Positions 1 through 8,431 of a stretch of DNA of 45,167 nt are shown in pieces. The first letter of the stretch is position 1. The number at the start of each line of letters is the position of its first letter. Origin of the DNA: Sphaerotilus sulfidivorans (lineage in GTDB: Bacteria > Pseudomonadota > Gammaproteobacteria > Burkholderiales > Burkholderiaceae_C); NCBI RefSeq assembly GCF_013426975.1, contig NZ_JACCPY010000031.1, positions 1 through 45,167 on the forward strand, given 5' to 3'. The notes under the pieces are model-generated. The model saw only the letters and a program-made list of their open reading frames with translations, ran no database searches and had not been told where the DNA came from. The position numbers were made by a program, and so were the translations under genes.

Positions 1-1093
1 AACGAGGGTGGTGACCGAACCCTTGTCCGGATCCGCCGCAATCGCCTCGAAGCCGCCGCCGGTGATCTCGCCGACCGAGATGGTGATGCTTTCCGAGCCC
101 TCGGCCAGTGCGTCGTCGATCGTGCTCTGGTCGAAGTCGACCGAACTCTGCCCGGCCGGAATGGTGACCGAGGTGACGGCGGTGTAGTCCGAACCGTCCG
201 TGGCGGTGCCGGAGTAGGTGAGCTTGATGGTGACGTCAGTCGCGGCCGGCTGGCTCAGCGAGACGGTGAACTTGGCCGTCTCACCCTCGGTGACCGAGCC
301 GGAAGCCGGGCCGGTGATCGAGACCAGACAGGTGTCCTCGGCGCCCGGCGTGCCGCCGCCCGGGCCGCCGACATCATCGGTAACGAGGGTGGTGACCGAA
401 CCCTTGTCCGGATCCGCCGCAATCGCCTCGAAGCCGCCGCCGGTGATCTCGCCGACCGAGATGGTGATGCTTTCCGAGCCCTCGGCCAGTGCGTCGTCGA
501 TCGTGCTCAGGTCGAAGTCGACCGAACTCTGTCCGGCCGGAATGGTGACCGAGGTGACGGCGGTGTAGTCCGAGCCGTCGGTGGCGGTGCCGGAGTAGGT
601 GAGCTTGATGGTGACGTCGGTGGCTGCCGGCTGGCTCAGCGAGACGGTGAACTTGGCTGTCTCGCCCTCAGTGACCGAGCCGGAAGCCGGGCCGGTGATC
701 GAGACCAGACAGGTGTCCTCAGCTCCAGGCGTGCCGCCGTCCTTGCCTCCGACATCATCGGTAACGAGGGTGATGACCGAACCCTTGGCCGGATCCGCCG
801 CAATCGCCTCGAAGCCACCGCCGGTGATCTCGCCGACCGAGATGGTGATGCTTTCCGAGCCTTCGGCCAGCGCGTCGTCGATCGTGCTCAGATCAAATTC
901 GACCGAACTCTGCCCGGCCGGAATGGTGACCGAGGTGACGGCGGTGTAGTCCGAGCCGTCGGTGGCGGTGCCGGAGTAGGTGAGCTTGACGGTGACGTCG
1001 GTGGCGGCAGGCTGGCTCAGCGAGACGGTGAACTTTGCGGTCTCGCCCTCGGTGATCGCGCCGGAAGCCGGGCCCACCAAGCCGACGAAAACC
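1..1093 (-). repeat. 381-bp tandem repeats encoding adhesin domains
   Basis: The same sequence recurs at a fixed period of 381 bp, seen for example at plus-strand positions 231, 612 and 993. Copies cover roughly 1093-713, 712-332 and 331-1, the last cut by the window edge. They differ by scattered single bases, many silent, and 381 is a multiple of 3, so copy number can change without breaking the frame. Each encodes one 127-residue Calx-beta-like domain. The copy nearest the N terminus diverges most at its start (VFVGLVGPASGAI instead of CLVSITGPASGSV). Confidence 0.9.
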
Positions 1094-1647
1094 GTGCTGC
1101 TGGCCACGGGGTCATCTGCCGGCGTGTCCGTTTCAAGATCAGGCTCGTCCGAGGCGCTGGCGATGCTGATCTCTGTGTTCTCGATCTCGCCGAGGGTGCC
1201 GGCTTGCTCGTAGGCGAACTGGTATTCCTGCGGCGTGACCACCTCGATGATGCGGTCGACCACCACGCCGGGTTGCAGGCTGCCCTCGCTGCCGCCCAGG
1301 CCGGCGCCGGGGGCGATGTCGATCTCGCCGTTGTCCAGGCTGGCGATCAGCTGGTCGAGTCCGTCGCCCTTCCCGGGACGGGCATTGGTGGCCACGGCCG
1401 TGCCGCCGAGACTGATCTCGACGACGCCGTTCTGTGCCGTCAGCAGCACGTCGCCTTTCGTGACCACGTCGCCGAGCTGCAGCGTGCGGGCGCCGCCGTC
1501 GTCCTGGCGCATGACCGCATCGCCCCACAGCCCGACGACGATGCCGGCCGGCAGCCGGCTCGGCACGTAATGGATGTTCAGCTGCGGCATGTCGCGGACG
1601 GCGCTCGACGGGGCGGCAGAGCTGGACGGGGGCTGGGAGGCGGGCAT
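1..1647 (-). CDS. LapA-type giant adhesin, N-terminal part (runs off left edge)
   Basis: An open frame of 549 codons runs from an ATG at 1647 off the left edge. A Shine-Dalgarno-like AAAGG lies 6 nt before the ATG. Residues about 20-150 resemble the retention module that opens LapA/RTX adhesins: a small beta domain (GDVVTKGDVLLTAQNG, then VEISLGG), then a Gly/Pro-rich stretch IAPGAGLGGSEGSLQPG and VDRIIEVVTPQEY. From about residue 185 it consists of 127-residue Calx-beta/Ig-like repeats (TEGETAKFTVSLSQPAATDV and DDALAEGSESITISVGE in each). In the LapA family the retention module holds the protein in the outer-membrane type I secretion pore until the protease LapG cuts it. The C-terminal secretion signal would lie outside the window. 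No lapD/lapG or secretion genes are seen here. The family call is from motif memory; partner genes would settle it. Confidence 0.8.
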   Translation of the reverse strand, partial: MPASQPPSSSAAPSSAVRDMPQLNIHYVPSRLPAGIVVGLWGDAVMRQDDGGARTLQLGDVVTKGDVLLTAQNGVVEISLGGTAVATNARPGKGDGLDQLIASLDNGEIDIAPGAGLGGSEGSLQPGVVVDRIIEVVTPQEYQFAYEQAGTLGEIENTEISIASASDEPDLETDTPADDPVASSTVFVGLVGPASGAITEGETAKFTVSLSQPAATDVTVKLTYSGTATDGSDYTAVTSVTIPAGQSSVEFDLSTIDDALAEGSESITISVGEITGGGFEAIAADPAKGSVITLVTDDVGGKDGGTPGAEDTCLVSITGPASGSVTEGETAKFTVSLSQPAATDVTIKLTYSGTATDGSDYTAVTSVTIPAGQSSVDFDLSTIDDALAEGSESITISVGEITGGGFEAIAADPDKGSVTTLVTDDVGGPGGGTPGAEDTCLVSITGPASGSVTEGETAKFTVSLSQPAATDVTIKLTYSGTATDGSDYTAVTSVTIPAGQSSVDFDQSTIDDALAEGSESITISVGEITGGGFEAIAADPDKGSVTTLV

Positions 1648-1677
1648 GGGGAGCCTTTCGACGGTCGCGACATCACG

Positions 1678-1700
1678 GAGGCGCACGTGGAGTGCGCCTC
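1678..1700 (-). terminator. 9-bp perfect hairpin downstream of the phosphodiesterase gene
   Basis: GAGGCGCAC (1678-1686) pairs perfectly with GTGCGCCTC (1692-1700) around a 5-nt loop. It lies about 85 nt past the stop of the phosphodiesterase gene and about 30 nt before the adhesin start. There is no T-run on either side, so it is either a Rho-dependent or mRNA-stabilising structure or a fold in the adhesin leader. Confidence 0.35.
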
Positions 1701-1784
1701 GCCGATATCGGAGGCGTCAGACAGGCTCTTGAGTCGTCGTGCCGGCGCGCGAAAAGCCGGCCGGCAGGCGAGGCGGGCCGCGCT

Positions 1785-2594
1785 TCAGTCGGCTGGCACG
1801 AAGCGGTCGACCTCGTCGCTGATCAGGCCGTCGATGCCCAGCTCGATCAGCTCGCCGGCGCGGCCGGGGTCGTTGACGGTGTAGGCCAGCACGCGCAGGC
1901 CGTCGCGGTGCAGGCGTCCGATCAGCTCCGGCGTGATCGCCGATTGTTCGAGCACCATCGCGCTGCAGCCCAGGCGCTCGGCGATGTCGATGCAGTCGGG
2001 CCACAGCGTCTCGACCAGCAGTGCGCGCGGCAGCTCCGGCGCGGCCTCGCGCGCTGCGGCCAGCGCCTCGGGTCGGAAGGAACTCAGCAGCGGCCACACG
2101 GCCTGCTCGTCATGGACCGCCTCGCCCCACAGGCGTCGCACCGCCTGCGCGACCAGCCGGCCGGTGCGCTCCTCGTCACCCGGCGCGGGCTTGAGCTCGA
2201 TGTTCAGCGCATGGCCGTTGCGCAGGATGAAGGCGGCGATGCCGTCGAGGCTCGGCAGCGGCTCGCCGGCGAAGATGCGTCCGTGCCAGCCGCCGGCATC
2301 CAGCAGCGACAGCTCGGCCCAGTCCAGCTCGAGGGCGGCGCCGGCCGCGTCGGTGGTGCGCTCGAGCGTGTCGTCGTGCAGCAGGAAGGGCAGGCCGTCG
2401 GCGCTGAGGCGCACGTCGCACTCGAAGGCACGCCAGCCCAGGCTGGCGCCCAGGCGCATCGCGGCCAGCGTGTTCTCCGGGGCGTGCCGGCCCGCACCCC
2501 GGTGCGCGAACCACAGCGGATAGGGCCAGGGTCGGGCCGGCGTGGCGGGCTCGGCTTCGTCGTCGGGCGTCAGGTCGTGATGCAGGCTGCTCAT
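1785..2594 (-). CDS. ugpQ: Glycerophosphodiester phosphodiesterase
   Basis: A 269-residue cytoplasmic enzyme of the GDPD family (TIM barrel), which hydrolyses deacylated phospholipid headgroups such as glycerophosphocholine to sn-glycerol 3-phosphate and an alcohol. The family signatures are clear: HRG at residues 31-33 followed by APENT, then [11 protein letters not shown] with the metal-binding Glu and Asp, FLLHDD with the second catalytic His, and NIELKP. No signal peptide is seen. The ATG at 2594 is chosen because GGGGAG sits 5 nt before it; an upstream in-frame ATG at 2645 would add 17 low-complexity residues and lacks such a site. The gene is transcribed away from the FAD oxidoreductase gene across a 208-bp divergent region. 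The ugpQ symbol is by family; there is no ugp transporter beside it. Confidence 0.9.
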   Translation of the reverse strand: MSSLHHDLTPDDEAEPATPARPWPYPLWFAHRGAGRHAPENTLAAMRLGASLGWRAFECDVRLSADGLPFLLHDDTLERTTDAAGAALELDWAELSLLDAGGWHGRIFAGEPLPSLDGIAAFILRNGHALNIELKPAPGDEERTGRLVAQAVRRLWGEAVHDEQAVWPLLSSFRPEALAAAREAAPELPRALLVETLWPDCIDIAERLGCSAMVLEQSAITPELIGRLHRDGLRVLAYTVNDPGRAGELIELGIDGLISDEVDRFVPAD

Positions 2595-2802
2595 CGTGCT
2601 CCCCTCGTGCGTGCCTACCTGTGGACGGGCGGATGCCCCCTCCAAGATTGCGCCGCGGCGATGTCGGGGTCAAGACAGCTTTTCGTGGCAGGCCGGCCAC
2701 GGGGCCTGCGGACGGGAAAGGACGTGCCGCGGCGGGCAAAACAGCTGCTGCGGTAGGATTGCCGGTCCTGCGCGCGCCTCGCGCTGCTGCCTTCGCGGCC
2801 CC

Positions 2803-5800
2803 ATGAACGCACCGCTCCCTCCCAATCCGCTGCTCCAGTCCGTCGGCCAGGACCTCGATCCTGCCCATGCCGAACCTCGCCTGCGCGAGATTCCGTACAA
2901 CTACACCTCCTTCTCGGACCGGGAAATCATCATCCGCCTGCTGGGCCCGCGCGCCTGGGAGCTGGCCGACCAGCTGCGTGGCGAGCGTCGCACCGGCCGC
3001 TCCGCGCGCATGCTCTACGAGGTGCTGGGCGACATCTGGGTGGTGCAGCGCAACCCCTATCTCGAAGACGATCTGATCGACAACCCGAAGCGGCGCGAGA
3101 ACCTCATCGAGGCCTTGCACCACCGCCTCGCCGAGGTCGAGAAGCGCCGCACGCCGGGCGTCGACCCAGGCCGCGACGCGCTGGTCGGCGAGCTGATGGC
3201 GATGGCGCGCGGCGCGGTCGAGCGTTTCGCCGAGCGTTTCCGCCAGGTGTACGACCTGCGCCAGCGCACGAAGAAGGTGCTGGGCCGCCACACCCGCGCC
3301 GACAACCTGAAGTTCGACGGCCTGAGCCGCGTGGCCCATGTCACCGACGCCACCGACTGGCGCGTCGAGTACCCCTTCGTCGTGCTGACGCCCGACACCG
3401 AGGCCGAGATGGCCGCGCTGGTGGCCGGCTGCGTCGAGCTGGGCCTGACCATCATCCCGCGCGGAGGCGGCACCGGCTACACCGGCGGCGCCGTGCCGCT
3501 GACCTGGAAGAGCGCGGTGATCAACACCGAGAAGCTCGAGCAGATGACCGAGGTCGAGTTCGTCGACCTGCCGGGCCTGTCGCACAAGGTGCCGACGATC
3601 TGGACCGGCGCCGGCGTGGTCACGCAGCGCGTGGCCGATGCGGCCGAGCGCGGCGGCCATGTCTTCGCGGTCGATCCGACCTCGGCCGAGGCCTCGTGCA
3701 TCGGCGGTAACATCGCGATGAACGCCGGCGGCAAGAAGGCGGTGCTGTGGGGCACGGCGCTGGACAACCTGGCCAGCTGGCGCATGGTCACGCCCGAGGC
3801 CAAGTGGCTGGAGGTCACCCGCCTGAACCACAACCTCGGCAAGATCCACGATGTCGAGGTGGCCAGCTTCGAGCTGAAGTACTTCGATGCCTCGGGCCGC
3901 ACGCTCGAGCGCACCGAGCGGCTCGACATCCCGGGCCGCATCTTCCGCAAGGAAGGCCTGGGCAAGGATGTCACCGACAAGTTCCTCGCCGGCCTGCCCG
4001 GCATCCAGAAGGAAGGCTGCGACGGCCTGATCACCTCGGCGCGCTGGGTGGTGCACCGCATGCCGGCGCACACCCGCACCGTCTGCCTGGAGTTCTTCGG
4101 CAACCCGAAGGACTGCGTGCCCTCGATCGTCGAGATCAAGGACTTCATGTTCGGCGAGATGAAGAAGCCGGGCGGCGCGATCCTGGCCGGCCTTGAGCAT
4201 CTCGACGACCGCTACCTGAAGGCGGTCGGCTACGCGACCAAGAGCAAGCGCGGCGGCACGCCGAAGATGGTGCTGATCGGCGACATCGTCGGCGACGACG
4301 AGGACGCGGTCGCGCGCGCCACCAGCGAGGTGGTGCGCCTGGCCAACGGCCGCTCGGGCGAGGGCTTCATCGCCATCTCGGCCGATGCGCGCAAGAAGTT
4401 CTGGCTCGACCGCAAGCGCACCGCCGCCATCTCGAAGCACACCAACGCGTTCAAGGTCAACGAGGACGTGGTGATTCCGCTCGAGCGCATGGGCGAGTAC
4501 ACGCTGGGCATCGAGCGCATCAACATCGAGCTGTCGCTGCGCAACAAGATCGCGCTGCTCGACCGGCTGGAGCAGTTCTTCCTGGCCGGCAACCTGCCGC
4601 TGGGCAAGACCGACGATGCCAGCGAGATCCCCAGCGCCGAGCTGCTGGGCGACCGGGTGCAGCGCGCACTGGCGCTGCTGCGCGAGCTGCGCGCGCAGTG
4701 GCAGCAGTGGCGGGACGGCCTCGATGTGGTGCAGCCCGATACCGGCCGCAGCTTCTTCGAGCAGATCCAGGACAACACGCTGCGCGCGTCGTGGAAGACG
4801 CAGATCCTGAAGGTCTTCCAGCAGCAGCTCTTCGCCGGCGCGGCCTTCGCGCCGCTGATTGAGGCCTGCAGGAAGATCCACAAGGAGGTGCTGCGCGGGC
4901 GCGTCTGGGTGGCGCTGCACATGCACGCCGGCGACGGCAATGTGCACACCAACATCCCGGTCAACTCCGACAACTACGAGATGCTGCAGACGGCGCACGA
5001 GGCGGTCGCACGCATCATGGTGCTGGCGCGCAGCCTCGACGGCGTGATCTCCGGCGAGCACGGCATCGGCATCACCAAGCTGGAGTTCCTGACCGACGCC
5101 GAGCTGGCCAACTTCGCCGCCTACAAGGCGAAGGTCGATCCGGAGGGCCGCTTCAACAAGGGCAAGCTGCTGCGCTCGCAGGACCGGGTCACCGACCTGG
5201 GCGCCGACACCCGCGCCGCCGACCTCAGCGAGGCCTACACGCCCAGCTTCGGCCTGATGACGCATGAGTCGCTGATCATGCAGCAGAGCGACATCGGCGA
5301 CATCGCCGCGTCGGTCAAGGACTGCCTGCGCTGCGGCAAGTGCAAGCCGGTGTGCGCCACGCATGTGCCGCGCGCCAACCTGCTCTACAGCCCGCGCAAC
5401 AAGATCCTGGGCACCTCGCTGCTGATCGAGGCCTTCCTGTACGAGGAGCAGACCCGCCGCGGCGTCAGCCTCAAGCACTGGGAGGAATTCGAGGACGTCG
5501 CCGACCACTGCACCGTCTGCCACAAGTGCTTCACGCCGTGCCCGGTCAAGATCGACTTCGGCGACGTGACGATGAACATGCGCAACCTGCTGCGCAAGAT
5601 GGGCAAGAAGAGCTTCCGGCCGGGCAACGCCGCCGCGATGCTGATGCTCAACGCCACGAACCCGGAAACCATCAAGATCGCCCGCTCGGCGATGGTGGGC
5701 GTCGGCATGAAGGCGCAGCGCCTGGCGCATGACGTGCTCAAGCTGGCCTCGAAGAAGCAGACCAGCGCGCCGCCGGCGACGGTGGGTGCCGCTCCGATCA

Positions 5801-6726
5801 AGGAGCAGATCATCCACTTCGTCAACAAGAAGATGCCCGGCGGCCTGCCGAAGAAGACCGCACGCGCGCTGCTCGACATCGAGGATCGCGACTACGTGCC
5901 GATCATCCGCGACCCGAAGGCGACCACTGCCGAGACCGAGGCGGTGTTCTATTTCCCGGGATGCGGCTCGGAGCGGCTGTTCAGCCAGGTCGGCCTGGCC
6001 ACGCAGGCGATGCTCTGGCATGCCGGCGTGCAGACGGTGCTGCCGCCGGGCTATCTGTGCTGCGGCTACCCGCAGCGCGGCTCCGGCCAGTTCGACAAGG
6101 CCGAGCAGATGATCACCGACAACCGGGTGCTGTTCCACCGGGTGGCCAACACGCTGAACTACCTCGACATCAAGACGGTGGTGGTCTCGTGCGGCACCTG
6201 CTACGACCAGTTGCAGGGCTACCAGTTCGACAAGATCTTCCCCGGCTGCCGCATCATCGACATCCACGAGTACCTGTTGGAAAAAGGCATCACGCTGCAG
6301 GGTAAAGGTAACTTCATGTACCACGATCCCTGCCACACGCCGATGAAGCTGCAGGATCCGATGAAGACGGTCAAGGCGCTGGTGGGCGACGGCGTGGTCA
6401 AGTCCGAGCGCTGCTGCGGCGAGTCGGGCACGCTGGGCGTGACCCGGCCCGACATCTCGACGCAGATCCGCTTCCGCAAGGAAGAAGAGATCCGCAAGGC
6501 GGAGTCGACGCTGCGTGCCCAGGGCACCCAGGGCGATCTGAAGATCCTGACCTCCTGCCCGAGCTGCCTGCAGGGCCTGTCGCGCTATGGCGACGATCTG
6601 CAGAACGGTCTGCTCGAGGCCGACTACATCGTCGTCGAGATGGCGCGCCAGATCCTGGGCGAGAACTGGATGCCGGACTATGTGGCGCGGGCCAACGCCG
6701 GCGGCATCGAGCGGGTGCTTGTCTGA
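2803..6726 (+). CDS. Large FAD-linked oxidase / Fe-S oxidoreductase (DUF3683 family)
   Basis: A 1307-residue multidomain flavo-iron-sulfur protein. In order: an N-terminal DUF3683-like region (1-~130); a PCMH-type FAD-binding domain ([11 protein letters not shown], then [17 protein letters not shown] near residue 220); the FAD-oxidase C domain ([12 protein letters not shown] near 708, [10 protein letters not shown]); two 4Fe-4S motifs ([11 protein letters not shown] near 841, [14 protein letters not shown] near 903); and a GlpC/GlcF-like cysteine-rich CCG region (FYFPGCGSE near 1049, [13 protein letters not shown] near 1173, CCGESG, SCPSC). This is GlcD-GlcF or D-lactate-dehydrogenase chemistry in one chain, probably passing electrons from a 2-hydroxy acid to the quinone pool; the substrate is not known to me. 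The start follows the conserved opening [10 protein letters not shown]. No good Shine-Dalgarno is present. It is one of the longest genes here and looks intact. Confidence 0.9.
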   Translation: MNAPLPPNPLLQSVGQDLDPAHAEPRLREIPYNYTSFSDREIIIRLLGPRAWELADQLRGERRTGRSARMLYEVLGDIWVVQRNPYLEDDLIDNPKRRENLIEALHHRLAEVEKRRTPGVDPGRDALVGELMAMARGAVERFAERFRQVYDLRQRTKKVLGRHTRADNLKFDGLSRVAHVTDATDWRVEYPFVVLTPDTEAEMAALVAGCVELGLTIIPRGGGTGYTGGAVPLTWKSAVINTEKLEQMTEVEFVDLPGLSHKVPTIWTGAGVVTQRVADAAERGGHVFAVDPTSAEASCIGGNIAMNAGGKKAVLWGTALDNLASWRMVTPEAKWLEVTRLNHNLGKIHDVEVASFELKYFDASGRTLERTERLDIPGRIFRKEGLGKDVTDKFLAGLPGIQKEGCDGLITSARWVVHRMPAHTRTVCLEFFGNPKDCVPSIVEIKDFMFGEMKKPGGAILAGLEHLDDRYLKAVGYATKSKRGGTPKMVLIGDIVGDDEDAVARATSEVVRLANGRSGEGFIAISADARKKFWLDRKRTAAISKHTNAFKVNEDVVIPLERMGEYTLGIERINIELSLRNKIALLDRLEQFFLAGNLPLGKTDDASEIPSAELLGDRVQRALALLRELRAQWQQWRDGLDVVQPDTGRSFFEQIQDNTLRASWKTQILKVFQQQLFAGAAFAPLIEACRKIHKEVLRGRVWVALHMHAGDGNVHTNIPVNSDNYEMLQTAHEAVARIMVLARSLDGVISGEHGIGITKLEFLTDAELANFAAYKAKVDPEGRFNKGKLLRSQDRVTDLGADTRAADLSEAYTPSFGLMTHESLIMQQSDIGDIAASVKDCLRCGKCKPVCATHVPRANLLYSPRNKILGTSLLIEAFLYEEQTRRGVSLKHWEEFEDVADHCTVCHKCFTPCPVKIDFGDVTMNMRNLLRKMGKKSFRPGNAAAMLMLNATNPETIKIARSAMVGVGMKAQRLAHDVLKLASKKQTSAPPATVGAAPIKEQIIHFVNKKMPGGLPKKTARALLDIEDRDYVPIIRDPKATTAETEAVFYFPGCGSERLFSQVGLATQAMLWHAGVQTVLPPGYLCCGYPQRGSGQFDKAEQMITDNRVLFHRVANTLNYLDIKTVVVSCGTCYDQLQGYQFDKIFPGCRIIDIHEYLLEKGITLQGKGNFMYHDPCHTPMKLQDPMKTVKALVGDGVVKSERCCGESGTLGVTRPDISTQIRFRKEEEIRKAESTLRAQGTQGDLKILTSCPSCLQGLSRYGDDLQNGLLEADYIVVEMARQILGENWMPDYVARANAGGIERVLV

Positions 6727-6738
6727 GGCCTCGCTGAT

Positions 6739-6756
6739 CCTTGTCATGGGACAAGG
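6739..6756 (+). terminator. 7-bp hairpin after the FAD oxidoreductase gene
   Basis: CCTTGTC (6739-6745) pairs with GACAAGG (6750-6756) around ATGG, 13 nt after the stop codon. No T-run follows. A second inverted repeat, GGGCC/GGCCC, lies at 6787-6801, and a -10-like GATAAT at 6811-6816 could serve the DUF971-ubiE genes. Confidence 0.35.
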
Positions 6757-6864
6757 TGAGCGGCGTGGCTGCGCTGGCACGCCAGTGGGCCGGACAGGCC
6801 CGTCGTCGCGGATAATCGCCCGGATCCGCCGCCTTCTCCGCGGCTTCTTCCGGACGAATCCCCG

Positions 6865-7287
6865 ATGACCCACCCGACCGCCGCCCCCCAGCCCACCGCC
6901 CTGACGCTGCACCAGCAGTCGCGCGTGCTGGAGATCGGCTTCGATGACGGCCAGCTCTTCCGTCTGCCCTTCGAGCTGCTGCGCGTCTATTCGCCCTCTG
7001 CCGAGGTGCGTGGCCATGGCCCCGGCCAGGAGGTGCTGCAGACCGGCAAGCGCGAGGTCGGCATCGTCGACCTGCAGCTGGTCGGCCACTACGCCATCCA
7101 GCCGGTCTTCAGCGACGGCCATGACAGCGGTCTCTACACCTGGGAGATGCTGCACGATCTGGGCATGCGCCAGCAGGCGCTGTGGCAGGACTATCTCGAT
7201 CGCCTGGATGCGGCCGGCGTCGACCGCGATGCACCGATGCAGAGCGCCGCGCCCGCGGGTGGTGCCTGCGCCTCCCATGGCCACTGA
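6865..7287 (+). CDS. DUF971 (gamma-butyrobetaine hydroxylase N-terminal-like) protein
   Basis: A 140-residue protein. Residues about 15-105 match the DUF971/GBBH-like N-terminal fold: LEIGFDDGQLFRLPFELLRV, SPSAEVRGHG, VGIVDLQLVGHYAIQPVFSD and SGLYTWEMLHDLG. In eukaryotic hydroxylases this fold is a zinc-binding accessory domain, but here it stands alone and the metal ligands are not evident. Stand-alone DUF971 genes beside ubiE are common in Betaproteobacteria; the biochemical role is not established. It precedes ubiE by 63 bp on the same strand and is probably co-transcribed. The C-terminal tail is poorly conserved in appearance. The start is the first ATG and lacks a strong ribosome-binding site. 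Confidence 0.8.
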   Translation: MTHPTAAPQPTALTLHQQSRVLEIGFDDGQLFRLPFELLRVYSPSAEVRGHGPGQEVLQTGKREVGIVDLQLVGHYAIQPVFSDGHDSGLYTWEMLHDLGMRQQALWQDYLDRLDAAGVDRDAPMQSAAPAGGACASHGH

Positions 7288-7350
7288 GTTTCCGGTGCGT
7301 TCGGCCGGGCACGCAAGCTGCTCCATTTCCGCCCCGACATTTTCCTGCCC

Positions 7351-8082
7351 ATGAGCGATACCCACTTCGGCTTCAAGACCGTCGACGAGCAGAACAAGGC
7401 ACGCATGGTGCGCGGCGTGTTCGACTCGGTCGCGGCCCGCTACGACCTGATGAACGACCTGATGTCGGGCGGCATGCACCGGCTCTGGAAGGCCTACACC
7501 CTGGCGGTGTCGGGCGTCCGCGAAGGCCACCAGGTGCTCGACATCGCCGGAGGCACCGGTGACCTGAGCCGCGCCTTTGCGCGCAAGGTCGGCCGCAGCG
7601 GCTGCGTGGTGCACACCGACATCAACGAGGCGATGCTGAGCCGTGGCCGCGACCGCCTGGTCGACGAGGGCCTGTCCCTGCCGACGGTGCTGTGCGATGC
7701 CGAGAAGCTGCCCTTTCCCGAGGCGCGCTTCGACATCGTCTCGGTCGCCTTCGGCCTGCGCAACATGACGCACAAGGATGCGGCGCTGGCCGAGATGTGC
7801 CGGGTGCTCAAGCCGGGCGGCAAGCTGATGGTGCTGGAGTTCTCCAAGGTGGCCGCGCCGCTCGAGAAGGTCTATGACTGGTACTCCTTCAGCGTGCTGC
7901 CTAGGCTGGGCCGGATGGTGGCCGGCGACGCCGAGAGCTACCGCTATCTGGCCGAGTCGATCCGCATGCATCCCGGCCAGGCCGAGCTGAAGGCGATGAT
8001 GAAGACCGCCGGCTTCGGCCATGTCGATGTGCACAACCTGACCGGCGGGGTGGTGGCCCTGCATGTCGGGCTGAAGTGCTGA
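7351..8082 (+). CDS. ubiE: Ubiquinone/menaquinone biosynthesis C-methyltransferase
   Basis: A 243-residue SAM-dependent class I methyltransferase that performs the C-methylation step in ubiquinone synthesis. Motifs: [15 protein letters not shown] and [17 protein letters not shown] at the N terminus, SAM-binding [10 protein letters not shown] near residue 62, [32 protein letters not shown], and [14 protein letters not shown]. Length and motifs are those of full-length UbiE. In many relatives ubiJ and ubiB follow; here 349 bp of non-coding DNA and the exopolysaccharide genes follow instead. The ubiE link to the upstream FAD-linked dehydrogenase is at most functional (quinone supply). Confidence 0.96.
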   Translation: MSDTHFGFKTVDEQNKARMVRGVFDSVAARYDLMNDLMSGGMHRLWKAYTLAVSGVREGHQVLDIAGGTGDLSRAFARKVGRSGCVVHTDINEAMLSRGRDRLVDEGLSLPTVLCDAEKLPFPEARFDIVSVAFGLRNMTHKDAALAEMCRVLKPGGKLMVLEFSKVAAPLEKVYDWYSFSVLPRLGRMVAGDAESYRYLAESIRMHPGQAELKAMMKTAGFGHVDVHNLTGGVVALHVGLKC

Positions 8083-8431
8083 CCTCCGGCCGAGGGGGTG
8101 CCTGAAGTGCGCAAATCACATCTTTGCGTGACGGTATGTATCGGGCGCGGCTTGCGGAATTACTTCTTTTGCCATATCGGGGCATTCCTGCAAACTGAAG
8201 ACACATGCTGATTTGTACGCATCTGTTGACGCAGTTGGTACAAGTCTTCACTCTCACGTCAATACGTCACACAATCGTGCTCCAGTCTCCCCTGCATGGG
8301 GGAATGAGGGCGCCTGTGCATCAGGTGTCAGGGAGCCAGGGTCGAAAATCAGGGGGTCAGCAATGATGGCTCCAGTCCTGCGCAAGTGACGCGAGACGCA
8401 TTGCCAGTGTTTTGCCAAGGGGGCTGTCAGA
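8083..8431 (+). promoter_or_regulatory. Non-coding region upstream of the exopolysaccharide genes
   Basis: 349 bp without a credible gene, clearly less GC-rich than its flanks. It holds an interrupted inverted repeat, TTGTAC (8213-8218) and GTACAA (8238-8243), whose 19-nt spacer contains TTGACG (8226-8231), a good -35 candidate; no convincing -10 lies at 17 bp. A second inverted repeat, TCCCC/GGGGA, is at 8288-8303. CGTCA occurs twice near 8256-8270. It is the probable site of transcriptional control for the block. The start of the first gene has a GGGGG Shine-Dalgarno about 8 nt upstream. Confidence 0.4.

Noticed and set aside
1204-2756. Plus-strand open frames opposite the adhesin and phosphodiesterase genes
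   Set aside because: They are antisense to genes with clear motifs and carry no recognisable domains.
2176-8064. A 1962-codon open frame on the minus strand opposite the FAD oxidoreductase and ubiE
   Set aside because: It has no domain signatures, is rich in His/Arg/Leu/Val as expected for antisense of high-GC codons, and overlaps well-supported genes on the other strand.
8175-8195. Possible sigma-54 (-24/-12) promoter, considered because related exopolysaccharide systems use PrsR/RpoN
   Set aside because: The GG and GC elements are 9 rather than 10 bases apart and the consensus context is poor; no better match was found in 8083-8431 or 9842-10136.
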